NCBI RefSeq assembly: GCF_002930105.1
Contig: NZ_PJRN01000010.1
Coordinates: forward strand, 81,839-145,838
Reading direction: 5' to 3'
DNA: 64,000 nt
Source: Billgrantia saliphila
Lineage (GTDB): Bacteria; Pseudomonadota; Gammaproteobacteria; Pseudomonadales; Halomonadaceae
Shown here: in pieces, positions 43,603-52,061 of the stretch
How positions within the stretch are numbered: position 1 is the first letter of the stretch
Layout: every line of letters begins with the position of its first letter
The notes under the pieces: model-generated
The model's input: the letters and a program-made list of their open reading frames with translations, nothing else
Database searches by the model: none
Told to the model about the DNA's origin: nothing
Made by a program: the position numbers and the translations under genes

Positions 43603-44807
43603 GCCTGTGCCTGCTGAGCGGCGGGGCGCTCGATGGGTGTCTCACTGATGAACCAGTGCAGCATGGCCGCCGCCACGGAGAGCAGGATGGCGATTCTCCA
43701 TACCACGTCGTAGTCGCCGTGCAGGTCGTAGAGCATGCCGCCCAGCCACACGCCGGTGAACGAGCCGACCTGATGGAACAGGAAGACGATGCCGCCGAGC
43801 ATGGAGAGGTGGCGTACGCCGAAGACCGAAGCCACGATGCCGTTGGTCAGGGGAACCGTGGAGAGCCACAGCAGGCCGATGGCGATGCCGAACAGGTAGG
43901 CGCTGGCGGGGCTCAGCGGCAGAAACACGAAGGCCGTGATCACCGCACCGCGAGTCAGGTAGAGCCAGCTGAGCAGGCGAGACTTGGAATAGAGCCCACC
44001 CAGCCAGCCCGCGGCATAGGTGCCGAAGATGTTGAACAGCCCGACCAGCGCCAGCGTGGTGCTGCCCACCTGGACGGCAAGCCCGTTGTCGAACAGGTAG
44101 CCGGGGAGGTGTACGCCGATGAATACCACCTGGAAGCCGCAGACGAAGAACCCCAGGCACAGCAGCCAGAAGCCACGGTGTCCGGCGGCTTCGTCCAGCG
44201 CTTCACGCAACGAGAGGTCTGTCGCCTGTCTCACGGAGGGGCGATCTTTGAGCATGGCGCCGAGCGGCACCATCAGAGCCGCTAGAGTGCCCATGGCCAG
44301 CAGTGCGACGGACCAACCGAGCCAGCCGAGCAGCCCCAGGGTACCCGGCAGCATGGCGAACTGACCGAACGAACCCGCTGCGCTGACGATGCCCATGGCC
44401 ATGCTGCGCTTCTCGGGCGCCACGGCGCGACCCACGGCACCGAGGATCACCGAAAAAGTGGTGCCCGAAAGCCCCAGGCCGATCAGCAGCCCCGCGGAGA
44501 GCGACATGCCGAGTGCCGACTCCGATAGTCCCATGAAGACCAGCCCCAGGGTATAGAGCAGACCGCCGGCCACCACTACGCGTGCCGCGCCGAAACGATC
44601 GGCCAAGGCGCCGGTGAACGGCTGGGATATCCCCCAAACCAGATTCTGCAGGGCCAGCGCGAAGGCGAACACGCCACGCCCCCAGCCCAGCTCGCTGCTC
44701 ATCGGCTCCATGAACAGGCCGAAACCGTGACGCAAACCCATGGCCAACGAGATGACCAGGCTGCCCGTCAGGATCAACAGCAGGGAGTGGCGGCGAAGGG
44801 CGTCCAT
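43599..44807 (-). CDS. MFS transporter (monocarboxylate/oxalate-formate-like)
   Basis: A 402-residue transporter with 12 predicted membrane segments. The N-terminal half includes LRHGFGLFMEPMSSELGW, FAFALALQNLVWGISQPFTGALADRFG (loop 2-3 motif) and ATRG-like sequences absent elsewhere; the style matches the MCT/oxalate:formate antiporter branch of the MFS. The substrate is unknown, likely a small organic anion. It is followed by a coupled 41-residue membrane protein. Confidence 0.85.
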   Translation of the reverse strand: MDALRRHSLLLILTGSLVISLAMGLRHGFGLFMEPMSSELGWGRGVFAFALALQNLVWGISQPFTGALADRFGAARVVVAGGLLYTLGLVFMGLSESALGMSLSAGLLIGLGLSGTTFSVILGAVGRAVAPEKRSMAMGIVSAAGSFGQFAMLPGTLGLLGWLGWSVALLAMGTLAALMVPLGAMLKDRPSVRQATDLSLREALDEAAGHRGFWLLCLGFFVCGFQVVFIGVHLPGYLFDNGLAVQVGSTTLALVGLFNIFGTYAAGWLGGLYSKSRLLSWLYLTRGAVITAFVFLPLSPASAYLFGIAIGLLWLSTVPLTNGIVASVFGVRHLSMLGGIVFLFHQVGSFTGVWLGGMLYDLHGDYDVVWRIAILLSVAAAMLHWFISETPIERPAAQQAQA

Positions 44808-44969
44808 GAGATTCCTGTTTGCCGACTAATGAATTCTGCACTATCGCGCGTTCCCTGCCGACTGACTACTGTCTGCTTTTTGCGACTCGCTTGTAGCCGA
44901 TGCGCCACATGTTGCAAGCGCTATATTCCGTTACAATGAACACTGTTCGCAAACGATGGAGGTAGGCTC

Positions 44970-45158
44970 ATGTCACGGCAATTGATGCTCGCGTTTCTCG
45001 TCCTGCTGTCGGCCATCCTGGTGGCCGGTTGCAGCTATCAGCCGGCACGCGTCAAGTCCGAGCCATTGGTCATTTTCGATGACGGGCACGGCGGTCATGG
45101 CGGTCACCACGGTCGCGGTTTCTGCCCGCCTGGTCAGGCCAAGAAGGGGCGCTGCTGA
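44970..45158 (+). CDS. Small Gly/His-rich lipoprotein
   Basis: A 62-residue lipoprotein. Signal peptide MSRQLMLAFLVLLSAILVAGC gives lipobox LVAGC with Cys21. The mature part is short: SYQPARVKSEPLVIFDD, a Gly-His tract (GHGGHGGHHGRG) and the ending FCPPGQAKKGRC. It shares the CSYxPARVxxEPLxx start and the FCPPGxAxKGxC end with the next gene, so the two are paralogues. His and the two Cys suggest metal binding at the outer membrane. Confidence 0.75.
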   Translation: MSRQLMLAFLVLLSAILVAGCSYQPARVKSEPLVIFDDGHGGHGGHHGRGFCPPGQAKKGRC

Positions 45159-45304
45159 CCCCGTTCCACCTAGGGAACACGTTTCGAGAGTCCTGCCCCA
45201 AGAGGCGATGGCTGTTTGGACGCGTCATGACAGGCGTCGTTGGGCCACAAGGACGCTGAACGGGAACCGAAGGGGACGTCATTCGCTTCCTTGCGAGGTG
45301 TATC

Positions 45305-45610
45305 ATGAAAACGTCTCTCCGTTGTTTCACCCTGGCCATTGCCGTGACTGCGCTGGTGCTGAGCGGCTGCAGCTATTCACCGGCGCGTGTCAGGCCCGAG
45401 CCGCTGATCGTGGTTGATGGCGATCACCATTATCACGAGGGCAAGCACCGTCATCGGCACTGGCACCACGATCGTGACGATCGCTATCGCGACCACCACT
45501 ATCGCGACCACCGCCGGTACGACGGCTATCGGTATGACCGCCGCCGATACGACGACCGTCGCCGCGGACGCTTCTGCCCGCCGGGCCATGCCATGAAGGG
45601 GCATTGCTGA
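45305..45610 (+). CDS. Histidine/Arg/Asp/Tyr-rich lipoprotein, paralogue of upstream gene
   Basis: A 101-residue lipoprotein with lipobox VLSGC (Cys22). The mature domain starts SYSPARVRPEPLIVVDGDHH, then has a low-complexity tract with repeated DHHYRDH and RYDxRR units (residues about 40-88), and ends FCPPGHAMKGHC. It differs from its neighbour mainly by expansion of the His/Arg/Tyr tract. Metal (Ni, Zn, Cu) binding or envelope interaction is likely, but no function is known. Confidence 0.75.
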   Translation: MKTSLRCFTLAIAVTALVLSGCSYSPARVRPEPLIVVDGDHHYHEGKHRHRHWHHDRDDRYRDHHYRDHRRYDGYRYDRRRYDDRRRGRFCPPGHAMKGHC

Positions 45611-45723
45611 ACCCATTGCCGTTGATCGCGCTTGCCGCCGAATCGGAGCCGGACGGTTTCGTCATGTCGCGGGTCGGAGTAGGGTAGGGATTACTCTGAC
45701 TGAACGGACCCCAAGAAACCGTC

Positions 45724-46503
45724 ATGGCTCTCCTCGAACTGCGTGCCTCCAACCTGGGGCAGGAGCATGTGGCCCACGCCCATTCGCATCACCAGCTGAT
45801 CCTGGCGACCTGCGGCACTACCGAACTTGAGATCGAAGGGGTAGGCGATCAGGTGACCGGTGGGCGTGGCTGCCTGATTCCCTGTACGAGCCACCATGAG
45901 TACGAAGGCGATGGACGCAATCGCACCCTGGTGCTCGATATTTCCGTGGCGTCGTTGTCGCAGCTGCACGATGGCGACCGCATGCAGCGTCTGTTCGAGA
46001 GCCCGCGCTTCTTTGACGTTCCTACCCGCCTCAATCGGCTCGCCGGCACGCTGATGCTTCAGCTGGAACAGTTCCCGGCGCTGCATAGTGAAATCGCCGC
46101 TCTCTTGCTGCGCGCGCTCTACCTGCATCTCGAGGATCTTGGTTCCGCTGCGGCGGCACCTCTGCCCCCATCGCGCCTGTACAATGCGCGCATCGACCTC
46201 GAGCGGCTCAATGCCTGGCTCGACCGGCATCTCGCCGATGAGATCCGCGTCGACCAGCTGGCGGCGCTGTGCGCCCTGAGCCCGGGTCACTTTCATGCCC
46301 TGTTTCGCGAGCTGACCGGCCTCACGCCTTTGGCCTATGTTCAGCAGCGCCGGCTCGAACATGCCCGGGCGCTGGTTCGGCATAGCCGCCTGAGCCTGGG
46401 CCATATCGCCAGCCTGGTTGGTTTCCGCGACCAGGGCAGCTTCAGCCGCGCCTATCGGCGCCACTTCGAGATTTCCCCCTCCACGGAGCGTCGTGATCGC
46501 TGA
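45724..46503 (+). CDS. AraC-family transcriptional regulator
   Basis: A 259-residue regulator. Residues 1-120 form a cupin-like effector domain (HVAHAHSHHQLILATCGTTE; GRGCLIPCTSHHEYEG). The C-terminal double helix-turn-helix spans about 155-250 (LADEIRVDQLAALCALSPGH; LTPLAYVQQRRLEHARALV; LGHIASLVGFRDQGSFSRAY). It lies directly upstream of the TRAP catabolic operon; paired direct repeats at 46502-46539 are a likely binding site, so it probably activates that operon. Confidence 0.88.
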   Translation: MALLELRASNLGQEHVAHAHSHHQLILATCGTTELEIEGVGDQVTGGRGCLIPCTSHHEYEGDGRNRTLVLDISVASLSQLHDGDRMQRLFESPRFFDVPTRLNRLAGTLMLQLEQFPALHSEIAALLLRALYLHLEDLGSAAAAPLPPSRLYNARIDLERLNAWLDRHLADEIRVDQLAALCALSPGHFHALFRELTGLTPLAYVQQRRLEHARALVRHSRLSLGHIASLVGFRDQGSFSRAYRRHFEISPSTERRDR

Positions 46504-46539
46504 GTCTGGGGCAAGAAGACGTGAGTCACGGGCAAGCAG
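46502..46539 (+). promoter_or_regulatory. Candidate AraC binding sites before the TRAP operon
   Basis: Two direct repeats, GAGTC-TG-GGGCAAG-A-AG (46502-46518) and GAGTC-AC-GGGCAAG-C-AG (46523-46539), lie 21 bases apart (two helical turns), the classical arrangement for an AraC-type activator. They sit about 65-100 bases upstream of dctP. Confidence 0.6.
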
Positions 46540-46604
46540 GGCGGCACGCCCCCTTCTAGTCTGATAAGAGAAACCCACAAAACACAATCATAACGAGGTG
46601 GATC

Positions 46605-47678
46605 ATGACTCCGAAGCCGCTGACCCGTCTGGCAGCGCTCGCCGCTCTGCCGTTGGCCATCGCCAGCGCCAACGTTCAGGCGCAATCCCATGAAATGGCC
46701 ATCGCCACGTTGTTGCCCGAAGACATGAGCAACAACGAGGTCTATCCGGCGCTGGTGCACTTCAAGAACCTGGTCGAGACCCGCACCAACGGCGAGGTGG
46801 AGGTAGTGATCTTCGGCGGCGGCCAGCTCGGCTCCGAAGTGGAGACCGCCTCCGAAGTGCAGAGCGGGCGCACACTGCAGTCGACCATCATAACCACTGG
46901 TGCCATGTCGTCCTTCTACGACGACTACCAGTTGATGACCGCTCCCTTCCTGTTCGACAACTGGCGCCAGGCCTGGGCCTTCTTCGATAGCGAGTGGTTC
47001 GCCGATTTCATGTCCGGCACCATCGAGGAAGCCAACATGCGTTACCTGGGCACCTTCGACGATGGTGGCGGCTTCGTGGCGTTCACCAACAACGAGCGCT
47101 TGATCGAGACGGTGGAGGACCTGGAAGGGCTCAACATCCGCACCGAGGAGAACCCGGGGCACGTTGCGACCATGAAGGCACTGGGCGCATCGGCTACGCC
47201 GCTGCCGTGGGGCGAGCTGATCACAGCGCTGGAGACCGGCCTGGCCGACGGTCAGTTCAATGCGCCGGTGATCAATACGACGTTCAATCTCGACGAGGTG
47301 ACCGACTACACCACGCTCACCGGCCACGTCTACAACAGCGCCGCCTGGCTGATCAGCGAGGACTGGTTCCAGGAGCTGAGCGAGGAGCAGCAGACCGCCA
47401 TCGTCACCTCGGCGCGTGAGGCCATCGAGCTTGCCCATGGCATGTCGGGGGCACTGGCCACCGCCAGTTGGGAAGAGTCCTGCGAGCGCTTCGAGGCGTG
47501 CTACATCATGCCCTCGGAGGAGCGTGAGCGGATGGCCGAGATCGCGCGCCCGGCGTGGAAGGAGTGGATCGTCGGGGACTTCGGCATCGAGGCCGAGCGG
47601 GTGGATGCGTTCCTCGAGGAGGTCGCTCGCGTGGGCGAGGAGGTCGTCGAGTCGGACGTGGCCGCCTACGCCCGCTGA
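46605..47678 (+). CDS. dctP: TRAP transporter solute-binding protein DctP
   Basis: A 357-residue periplasmic binding protein with an N-terminal signal peptide (LAALAALPLAIASANVQAQS, cleavage after AQA). Features of DctP proteins are visible: LGSEVETASEVQSGRTLQST, LGTFDDGGGFVAFTNN and the conserved Arg in the NIRTEENPGHVATMKALGASATPL region, which usually binds a substrate carboxylate. The ligand is therefore probably a carboxylate-bearing compound. It is first in the operon. Confidence 0.9.
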   Translation: MTPKPLTRLAALAALPLAIASANVQAQSHEMAIATLLPEDMSNNEVYPALVHFKNLVETRTNGEVEVVIFGGGQLGSEVETASEVQSGRTLQSTIITTGAMSSFYDDYQLMTAPFLFDNWRQAWAFFDSEWFADFMSGTIEEANMRYLGTFDDGGGFVAFTNNERLIETVEDLEGLNIRTEENPGHVATMKALGASATPLPWGELITALETGLADGQFNAPVINTTFNLDEVTDYTTLTGHVYNSAAWLISEDWFQELSEEQQTAIVTSAREAIELAHGMSGALATASWEESCERFEACYIMPSEERERMAEIARPAWKEWIVGDFGIEAERVDAFLEEVARVGEEVVESDVAAYAR

Positions 47679-47755
47679 CGCACCGGCGTCGATCGCGCCA
47701 ATAACGTCAACCCTCGTCCGGCGCGGCCGGGCGAGGGTTCCTGCGAGGTCATTCG

Positions 47756-48316
47756 ATGCAACTCCTTCTATCCCTGCGCCGGTTGAGCGATACGGTCAAT
47801 CAGGTGGCGATCGTGGTCTGCGTGGCTTGCGTGCTGGTCATGTTGGGCATCTCCTTCACGGCATTCATCTACAAGCTGGCCACCGGCAGTTCGCTGAGCT
47901 GGACCTACTCGCTGGCAAGGCTTTTCCTGCCCTGGATCGGTTTTCTCTCCATGACCATCTCGCTGCGCTACGGCGAGCACGTGGCAATGACGCTGCTGGT
48001 GCGTAGCCTGCCGCGCGCACTGCTGCAGCTTGCCGCCGGCCTGTGCCTGGCGGTGATCGGCCTGTTCGGTGCGCTGCTGCTCTGGTACGGCTGGGACTAC
48101 TTCCACGGTACCTCCCAGGTCTACATGGTCTCGGATCGAATTCAGATCCCGGGCAAGTTCACCACCATCGTGGTGCCCATCAGCGGCATCATCATTCTGC
48201 TTCACCTGGTGCAGGGCTTCGCCCTGCTCGAGCACTTCATCGACGACGAGACGGCCATCGACGAGCTGATCGAGACAGTCGACAGCGAAACCATCGACAC
48301 GGAGAAGCGCGCATGA
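47756..48316 (+). CDS. dctQ: TRAP transporter small permease DctQ
   Basis: A 186-residue membrane protein with four predicted helices and the DctQ pattern LARLFLPWIGFLSMTISLRYGEHVAM. The C terminus is acidic and cytoplasmic (IDDETAIDELIETVDSETID). It overlaps dctM by four bases (ATGA). Confidence 0.9.
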   Translation: MQLLLSLRRLSDTVNQVAIVVCVACVLVMLGISFTAFIYKLATGSSLSWTYSLARLFLPWIGFLSMTISLRYGEHVAMTLLVRSLPRALLQLAAGLCLAVIGLFGALLLWYGWDYFHGTSQVYMVSDRIQIPGKFTTIVVPISGIIILLHLVQGFALLEHFIDDETAIDELIETVDSETIDTEKRA

Positions 48317-49590
48317 CACCGGCGATCGCGACCTTCGTCGTCCTGCTGCTGATCGGTGCGCCGGTGGCGGTGGTGATGGCGCTTTCCGGCCTGGCCGGCG
48401 GCTACGCCATGGGTGGGGAGCGCATGCTCGGGATCATCGCCGATCGCATGTTCTCCGGCGTTTCGGGGTTTCTGCTCATCGCCGTGCCTTACTTCATCTT
48501 CACCGCCGAGTTGATGAACCAGGGCGGGCTGACCCACAAGCTGATCGCCTTCAACAATGCCTTGTTCGGGCGCGTGCGCGGAGCGCTCTCCCACGTCAAC
48601 GTCTCGGTGTCGGTGTTCTTTGCCGGCCTGACCGGGGCGGCAATCACCGATACCGTGGCGATCGGCAAGATCATGATTCCCGAGATGAAGCGCCAGGGCT
48701 ACGACGCGGAATACGCGGCGGCGATTACCGCCTGCTCGTCGATCATTGGGCCCATCATTCCGCCCAGCGTGGTGATGGTGGTCTACGCCACGCTGCTGCG
48801 CGACATCTCGGTAATCGACCTGTTCGCCGGCGGCATCATTCCCGGTCTGCTGATGGCGCTGGCGCTGCTCGGCGTCAGCTTCTTTCTGGCCTGGAAGCGG
48901 GGGTATCCCAAGCAGGCCCCGACGCCCTTCAAGGTGGCGGTGCTATCGTTCCTGGCGGCGCTACCGGCGATGTTCGTGCCGCTGATCATTCTGGGGGGCA
49001 TTCTCTCGGGGTTGACCACCATCACCGAGGCGTCCGGTTTCGCCGCCGTCTACGCCATCCTGATCGGGGTACTGCTGTACCGTAACCTCAGCTGGCGCAA
49101 GATCTGGAACTCGCTGGTGGTGACGGTGCGCTTCTCGGGCGTGGTGTTCTTCCTGCTCGCCACGTCGGCGGTGCTCGGCTGGTTCGTGACGCGCTCGGGG
49201 ATCGCCCGCGATGCGGCGGGCCTGATCACCACCTTCAGCGATTCTGCCTTCCTGCAACTGATGCTGGTCTGCGTGCTGCTGATCCTGATCGGCACCGTGA
49301 TGGACGTGCTGCCGGCGCTGGTGGTGGTGGCACCGGTGCTGGTCCCGGCGATGATTCAGCTCGGCTTCGATCCGCTGCACTTTGCCATTCTGATGATCGT
49401 GGTGCTCAATATCTCGAATGTGACACCGCCGGTGGGCATGACCCTGATGACGGCGGCACGCATCGCCAACGTGCCCTACGAGCGGGCGATCGTCGCTTCG
49501 CTGCCGTTCTACGTCGCGTTCCTGGTGGTCATTGTGCTGCTGGCGGCTTTCCCGGCGCTCTCCACCTGGATTCCCTCACTGCTCGACTGA
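48313..49590 (+). CDS. dctM: TRAP transporter large permease DctM
   Basis: A 425-residue protein with about 12 membrane segments, starting MTPAIATFVVLLLIGAPVAV. GLTGAAITDTVAIGKIMIPEM and ACSSIIGPIIPPSVVMV are the DctM signatures, and NISNVTPPVGMTLM the second-half counterpart. It is the Na+-driven translocating subunit. The start at 48313 overlaps the dctQ stop; longer in-frame extensions are rejected. Confidence 0.92.
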   Translation: MTPAIATFVVLLLIGAPVAVVMALSGLAGGYAMGGERMLGIIADRMFSGVSGFLLIAVPYFIFTAELMNQGGLTHKLIAFNNALFGRVRGALSHVNVSVSVFFAGLTGAAITDTVAIGKIMIPEMKRQGYDAEYAAAITACSSIIGPIIPPSVVMVVYATLLRDISVIDLFAGGIIPGLLMALALLGVSFFLAWKRGYPKQAPTPFKVAVLSFLAALPAMFVPLIILGGILSGLTTITEASGFAAVYAILIGVLLYRNLSWRKIWNSLVVTVRFSGVVFFLLATSAVLGWFVTRSGIARDAAGLITTFSDSAFLQLMLVCVLLILIGTVMDVLPALVVVAPVLVPAMIQLGFDPLHFAILMIVVLNISNVTPPVGMTLMTAARIANVPYERAIVASLPFYVAFLVVIVLLAAFPALSTWIPSLLD

Positions 49591-49618
49591 GGTTCAAGGA
49601 ACGAAAGGATCCGTAACG

Positions 49619-50653
49619 ATGAAGCTTTTCTACCATCCCGACCAGGAGTATCACGCGCCCGGCTCTTTCCTGGTACGTGGTCAGCTCACCTCGTCTCCCG
49701 AAGGCCCGGTGCGGGCCGAGCTGCTGAGCCAGGGGCTTGCCAATGCCGGGCTGAGGCTGAGCGAGCCGGAGGAGGTCGACAGCCAGCGCCTGCGCGACCG
49801 CCTGACCAGGATCCACACGCCGCGCTACCTGGACTTTCTCGAGACCATCCACGCACGTTGGCACGAGCTGCCTGGGGCGTCCGAGCTGGTGATGCCCAAC
49901 ATTCACCCGTGCGGCGGCGGCCACCATTACCCGCGTCATCCGGTGGGGCAGGCCGGCTGGCACCTGCACGACATGGCATGTCCCATCGGCGCCGACAGCT
50001 TCCGCGGCATTCTGGCCAGTGCGGCCACGGCTCAGGCGGCGGCCGAGGCGCTGCTCGGTGGGCACGGCACCACCTATGCCCTGTGCCGCCCGCCGGGCCA
50101 CCACGCGGGGCCGGATCGGGCAGGGGGGTTCTGCTTCCTCAACAACTCGGCGCTGGCCGCCACGGTGCTGCGCGAGCAGTTCTCGCGCGTGGCGATCCTT
50201 GACGTGGACCTGCACCACGGCAACGGCACCCAGGATATCTTCTACTACCGTGGCGATGTCTGGACGGGGTCGTTGCACGTGGACCCGGCCGAGTTCTATC
50301 CCTTCTTCTGGGGCGGGGCGAACGAGGAGGGTATGGGCGAGGGCCTGGGGTGCAACGTCAACCTGCCGCTGCCGTTGGGCAGCGACGGCGCCGCCTTCCT
50401 CGAAGCGCTGGAGACTCTGATTGCACGCATGACGGACTTTCGCCCCGAGGCGGTGGTGGTCGCGCTGGGGCTGGACGCCCATCGCGACGATCCGCTGGCG
50501 GGAATGACCCTGGAGACCGAGGATTTCATCGCGGTGGGCCGACGCCTGGCGCGGCTTGGCCTGCCCACGGTACTGGTGCAGGAGGGAGGTTATCCCACCG
50601 AGCACCTGGGCAATAATCTGGCGGCCTTCATGGGCGGCTACCTCGATCGCTGA
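49619..50653 (+). CDS. Histone deacetylase family amidohydrolase 1 (acetylpolyamine amidohydrolase-like)
   Basis: A 344-residue zinc amidohydrolase. It shows the HDAC-family signatures YALCRPPGHHAG (catalytic His pair), VAILDVDLHHGNGTQ (zinc Asp and His) and LGLDAHRDDPL, and NEEGMGEGLGCNVNLPLP. Bacterial members of this branch remove acetyl groups from polyamines or small amines; length and insertions fit acetylpolyamine amidohydrolases. The ATG at 49619 has AAAGGA. It is followed in the operon by RidA and an ornithine-cyclodeaminase homologue. Confidence 0.85.
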   Translation: MKLFYHPDQEYHAPGSFLVRGQLTSSPEGPVRAELLSQGLANAGLRLSEPEEVDSQRLRDRLTRIHTPRYLDFLETIHARWHELPGASELVMPNIHPCGGGHHYPRHPVGQAGWHLHDMACPIGADSFRGILASAATAQAAAEALLGGHGTTYALCRPPGHHAGPDRAGGFCFLNNSALAATVLREQFSRVAILDVDLHHGNGTQDIFYYRGDVWTGSLHVDPAEFYPFFWGGANEEGMGEGLGCNVNLPLPLGSDGAAFLEALETLIARMTDFRPEAVVVALGLDAHRDDPLAGMTLETEDFIAVGRRLARLGLPTVLVQEGGYPTEHLGNNLAAFMGGYLDR

Positions 50654-50761
50654 GGCTCACTCGACCACTAAGACTCACTCGACCGCTGAAACTGCGCCGC
50701 GACGCAGCGCCACCCGGCGACGCGGCACCCGTACTTCACGACACCGAAGGGAGAACGAGAC

Positions 50762-51118
50762 ATGACGATTCGCTATCAGGACAGCAACGCCCGCATGAGC
50801 CAGGTCACCATCCACAACGGCACGGTCTACCTGGCCGGCCAGGTACCCAGCGATCCGTCCGCCGACATGCGCGGCCAGACCGAGCAGGTGCTGGCACGCA
50901 TCGACGAGTTGCTGGCGCAGGCCGGCACCTCCAAGGAGAACTTGCTGTCGGCGCAGATCTGGATCACCGACATGGCCGAGTTCGGCCAGATGAACGAGGC
51001 CTGGGACGCCTGGGTGGTACCGGGGCGGCCGCCGGTGCGAGCCGCCACCGAGGCCAAGCTGGCCAAGCCCGAGTGGAAGGTCGAGATCATGGTGGTCGCG
51101 GCCCAGCCGGAGGCGTGA
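50762..51118 (+). CDS. RidA family enamine/imine deaminase
   Basis: A 118-residue single-domain protein of the YjgF/YER057c/UK114 (RidA) family: VTIHNGTVYLAGQVPSDPSADM, QTEQVLARIDELLAQAGTSKENLL and the C-terminal PPVRAATEAKLAKPEWKVEIMVVA, including the Arg that binds the carboxylate of reactive imines. RidA hydrolyses enamine/imine intermediates of PLP enzymes. Placed between two HDAC-like genes and an aminotransferase, it probably protects this pathway. Confidence 0.9.
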   Translation: MTIRYQDSNARMSQVTIHNGTVYLAGQVPSDPSADMRGQTEQVLARIDELLAQAGTSKENLLSAQIWITDMAEFGQMNEAWDAWVVPGRPPVRAATEAKLAKPEWKVEIMVVAAQPEA

Positions 51119-51119
51119 C

Positions 51120-52061
51120 ATGCGTATCATCACCGCCGATGAAGTCGCGGCAGCGCTGCCCTGGCAGTCCCTCGTCGACCGCCTGGCGTCGACGTTTCGC
51201 GAAGGCGTGGAAGCGCCGCCGCGCCATCATCATGCCATGCATCGTCCCGACGGCGAGGCCACCATGCTATTGATGCCGGCCTGGGAGCGGGCCGGCTATA
51301 TCGGCGTGAAGATGGTCAACGTCTTTCCCCAAAATAGCGAGCACGGCCTGCCGGCTATCGCCGGGGTCTATCTGCTCAGCGAGGGTGCTCACGGCCGGCC
51401 GCTGGCCTGCCTCGACGGCAGCGAGCTGACCCGGCGGCGCACGGCCGCGGCCTCGGCGCTCGCCGCGCGTGAGCTGGCGCGTCCCGACGCCGAGACGCTG
51501 CTGGTGGTGGGCACCGGCAAGCTGGCGCCGATGGTGATCGAGGCGCATGCCGCGGTGCGTCCGATCCGGCACGTGAAAATCTGGGGCCGCAACCCCGAGA
51601 AGGCGAGGCGGCTGGCGGATCATTACGCCGATCGCTTCGACTGCGAGGCGGTGGAGGATCTCGAGTCTGCGGTACGCGCTGCCGACGTGATCAGCTGCGT
51701 GACGCTCTCCACCGAGCCGCTGATTCGTGGTGAGTGGCTTGCTCCGGGCGCGCATCTCGACCTCATCGGCGCTTTTCGCCCGAACATGCGCGAGAGCGAC
51801 GCCGAGTGCTTGGATCGAGGTGAGGTCTTCGTCGACACCTACGCCGGTGCCCGGGGCGAGGCGGGTGACCTGCTGCGGGCCATCGACGAGGGCACCTTCA
51901 ACTTTGACGATATCCGCGCCGATCTGGCCGAGCTGGTGCGCGGCGAGAAACCCGGTCGCTCTTCCGACGAAGCCATCACGGTATTCAAGTCGGTGGGTGC
52001 CTCGTTGGAAGACCTGGCGGCGGCCATCGAGGTGTGGGAGCAGTTGGAGTCGCGGCCATGA
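51120..52061 (+). CDS. Ornithine cyclodeaminase/mu-crystallin family protein
   Basis: A 313-residue protein. The family landmarks are the N-terminal MRIITADEVAAALPW, the NAD(P)-binding strand LLVVGTGKLAPMVIEAHAAV (residues about 122-141), RHVKIWGRNPEKARRLADHY and GAHLDLIGAFRPNMRESD. Members are ornithine cyclodeaminases, ketimine/alanine reductases or mu-crystallins. The most economical role beside an aminotransferase and RidA is reduction of a cyclic ketimine. The stop overlaps the next gene as ATGA. Confidence 0.85.
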   Translation: MRIITADEVAAALPWQSLVDRLASTFREGVEAPPRHHHAMHRPDGEATMLLMPAWERAGYIGVKMVNVFPQNSEHGLPAIAGVYLLSEGAHGRPLACLDGSELTRRRTAAASALAARELARPDAETLLVVGTGKLAPMVIEAHAAVRPIRHVKIWGRNPEKARRLADHYADRFDCEAVEDLESAVRAADVISCVTLSTEPLIRGEWLAPGAHLDLIGAFRPNMRESDAECLDRGEVFVDTYAGARGEAGDLLRAIDEGTFNFDDIRADLAELVRGEKPGRSSDEAITVFKSVGASLEDLAAAIEVWEQLESRP

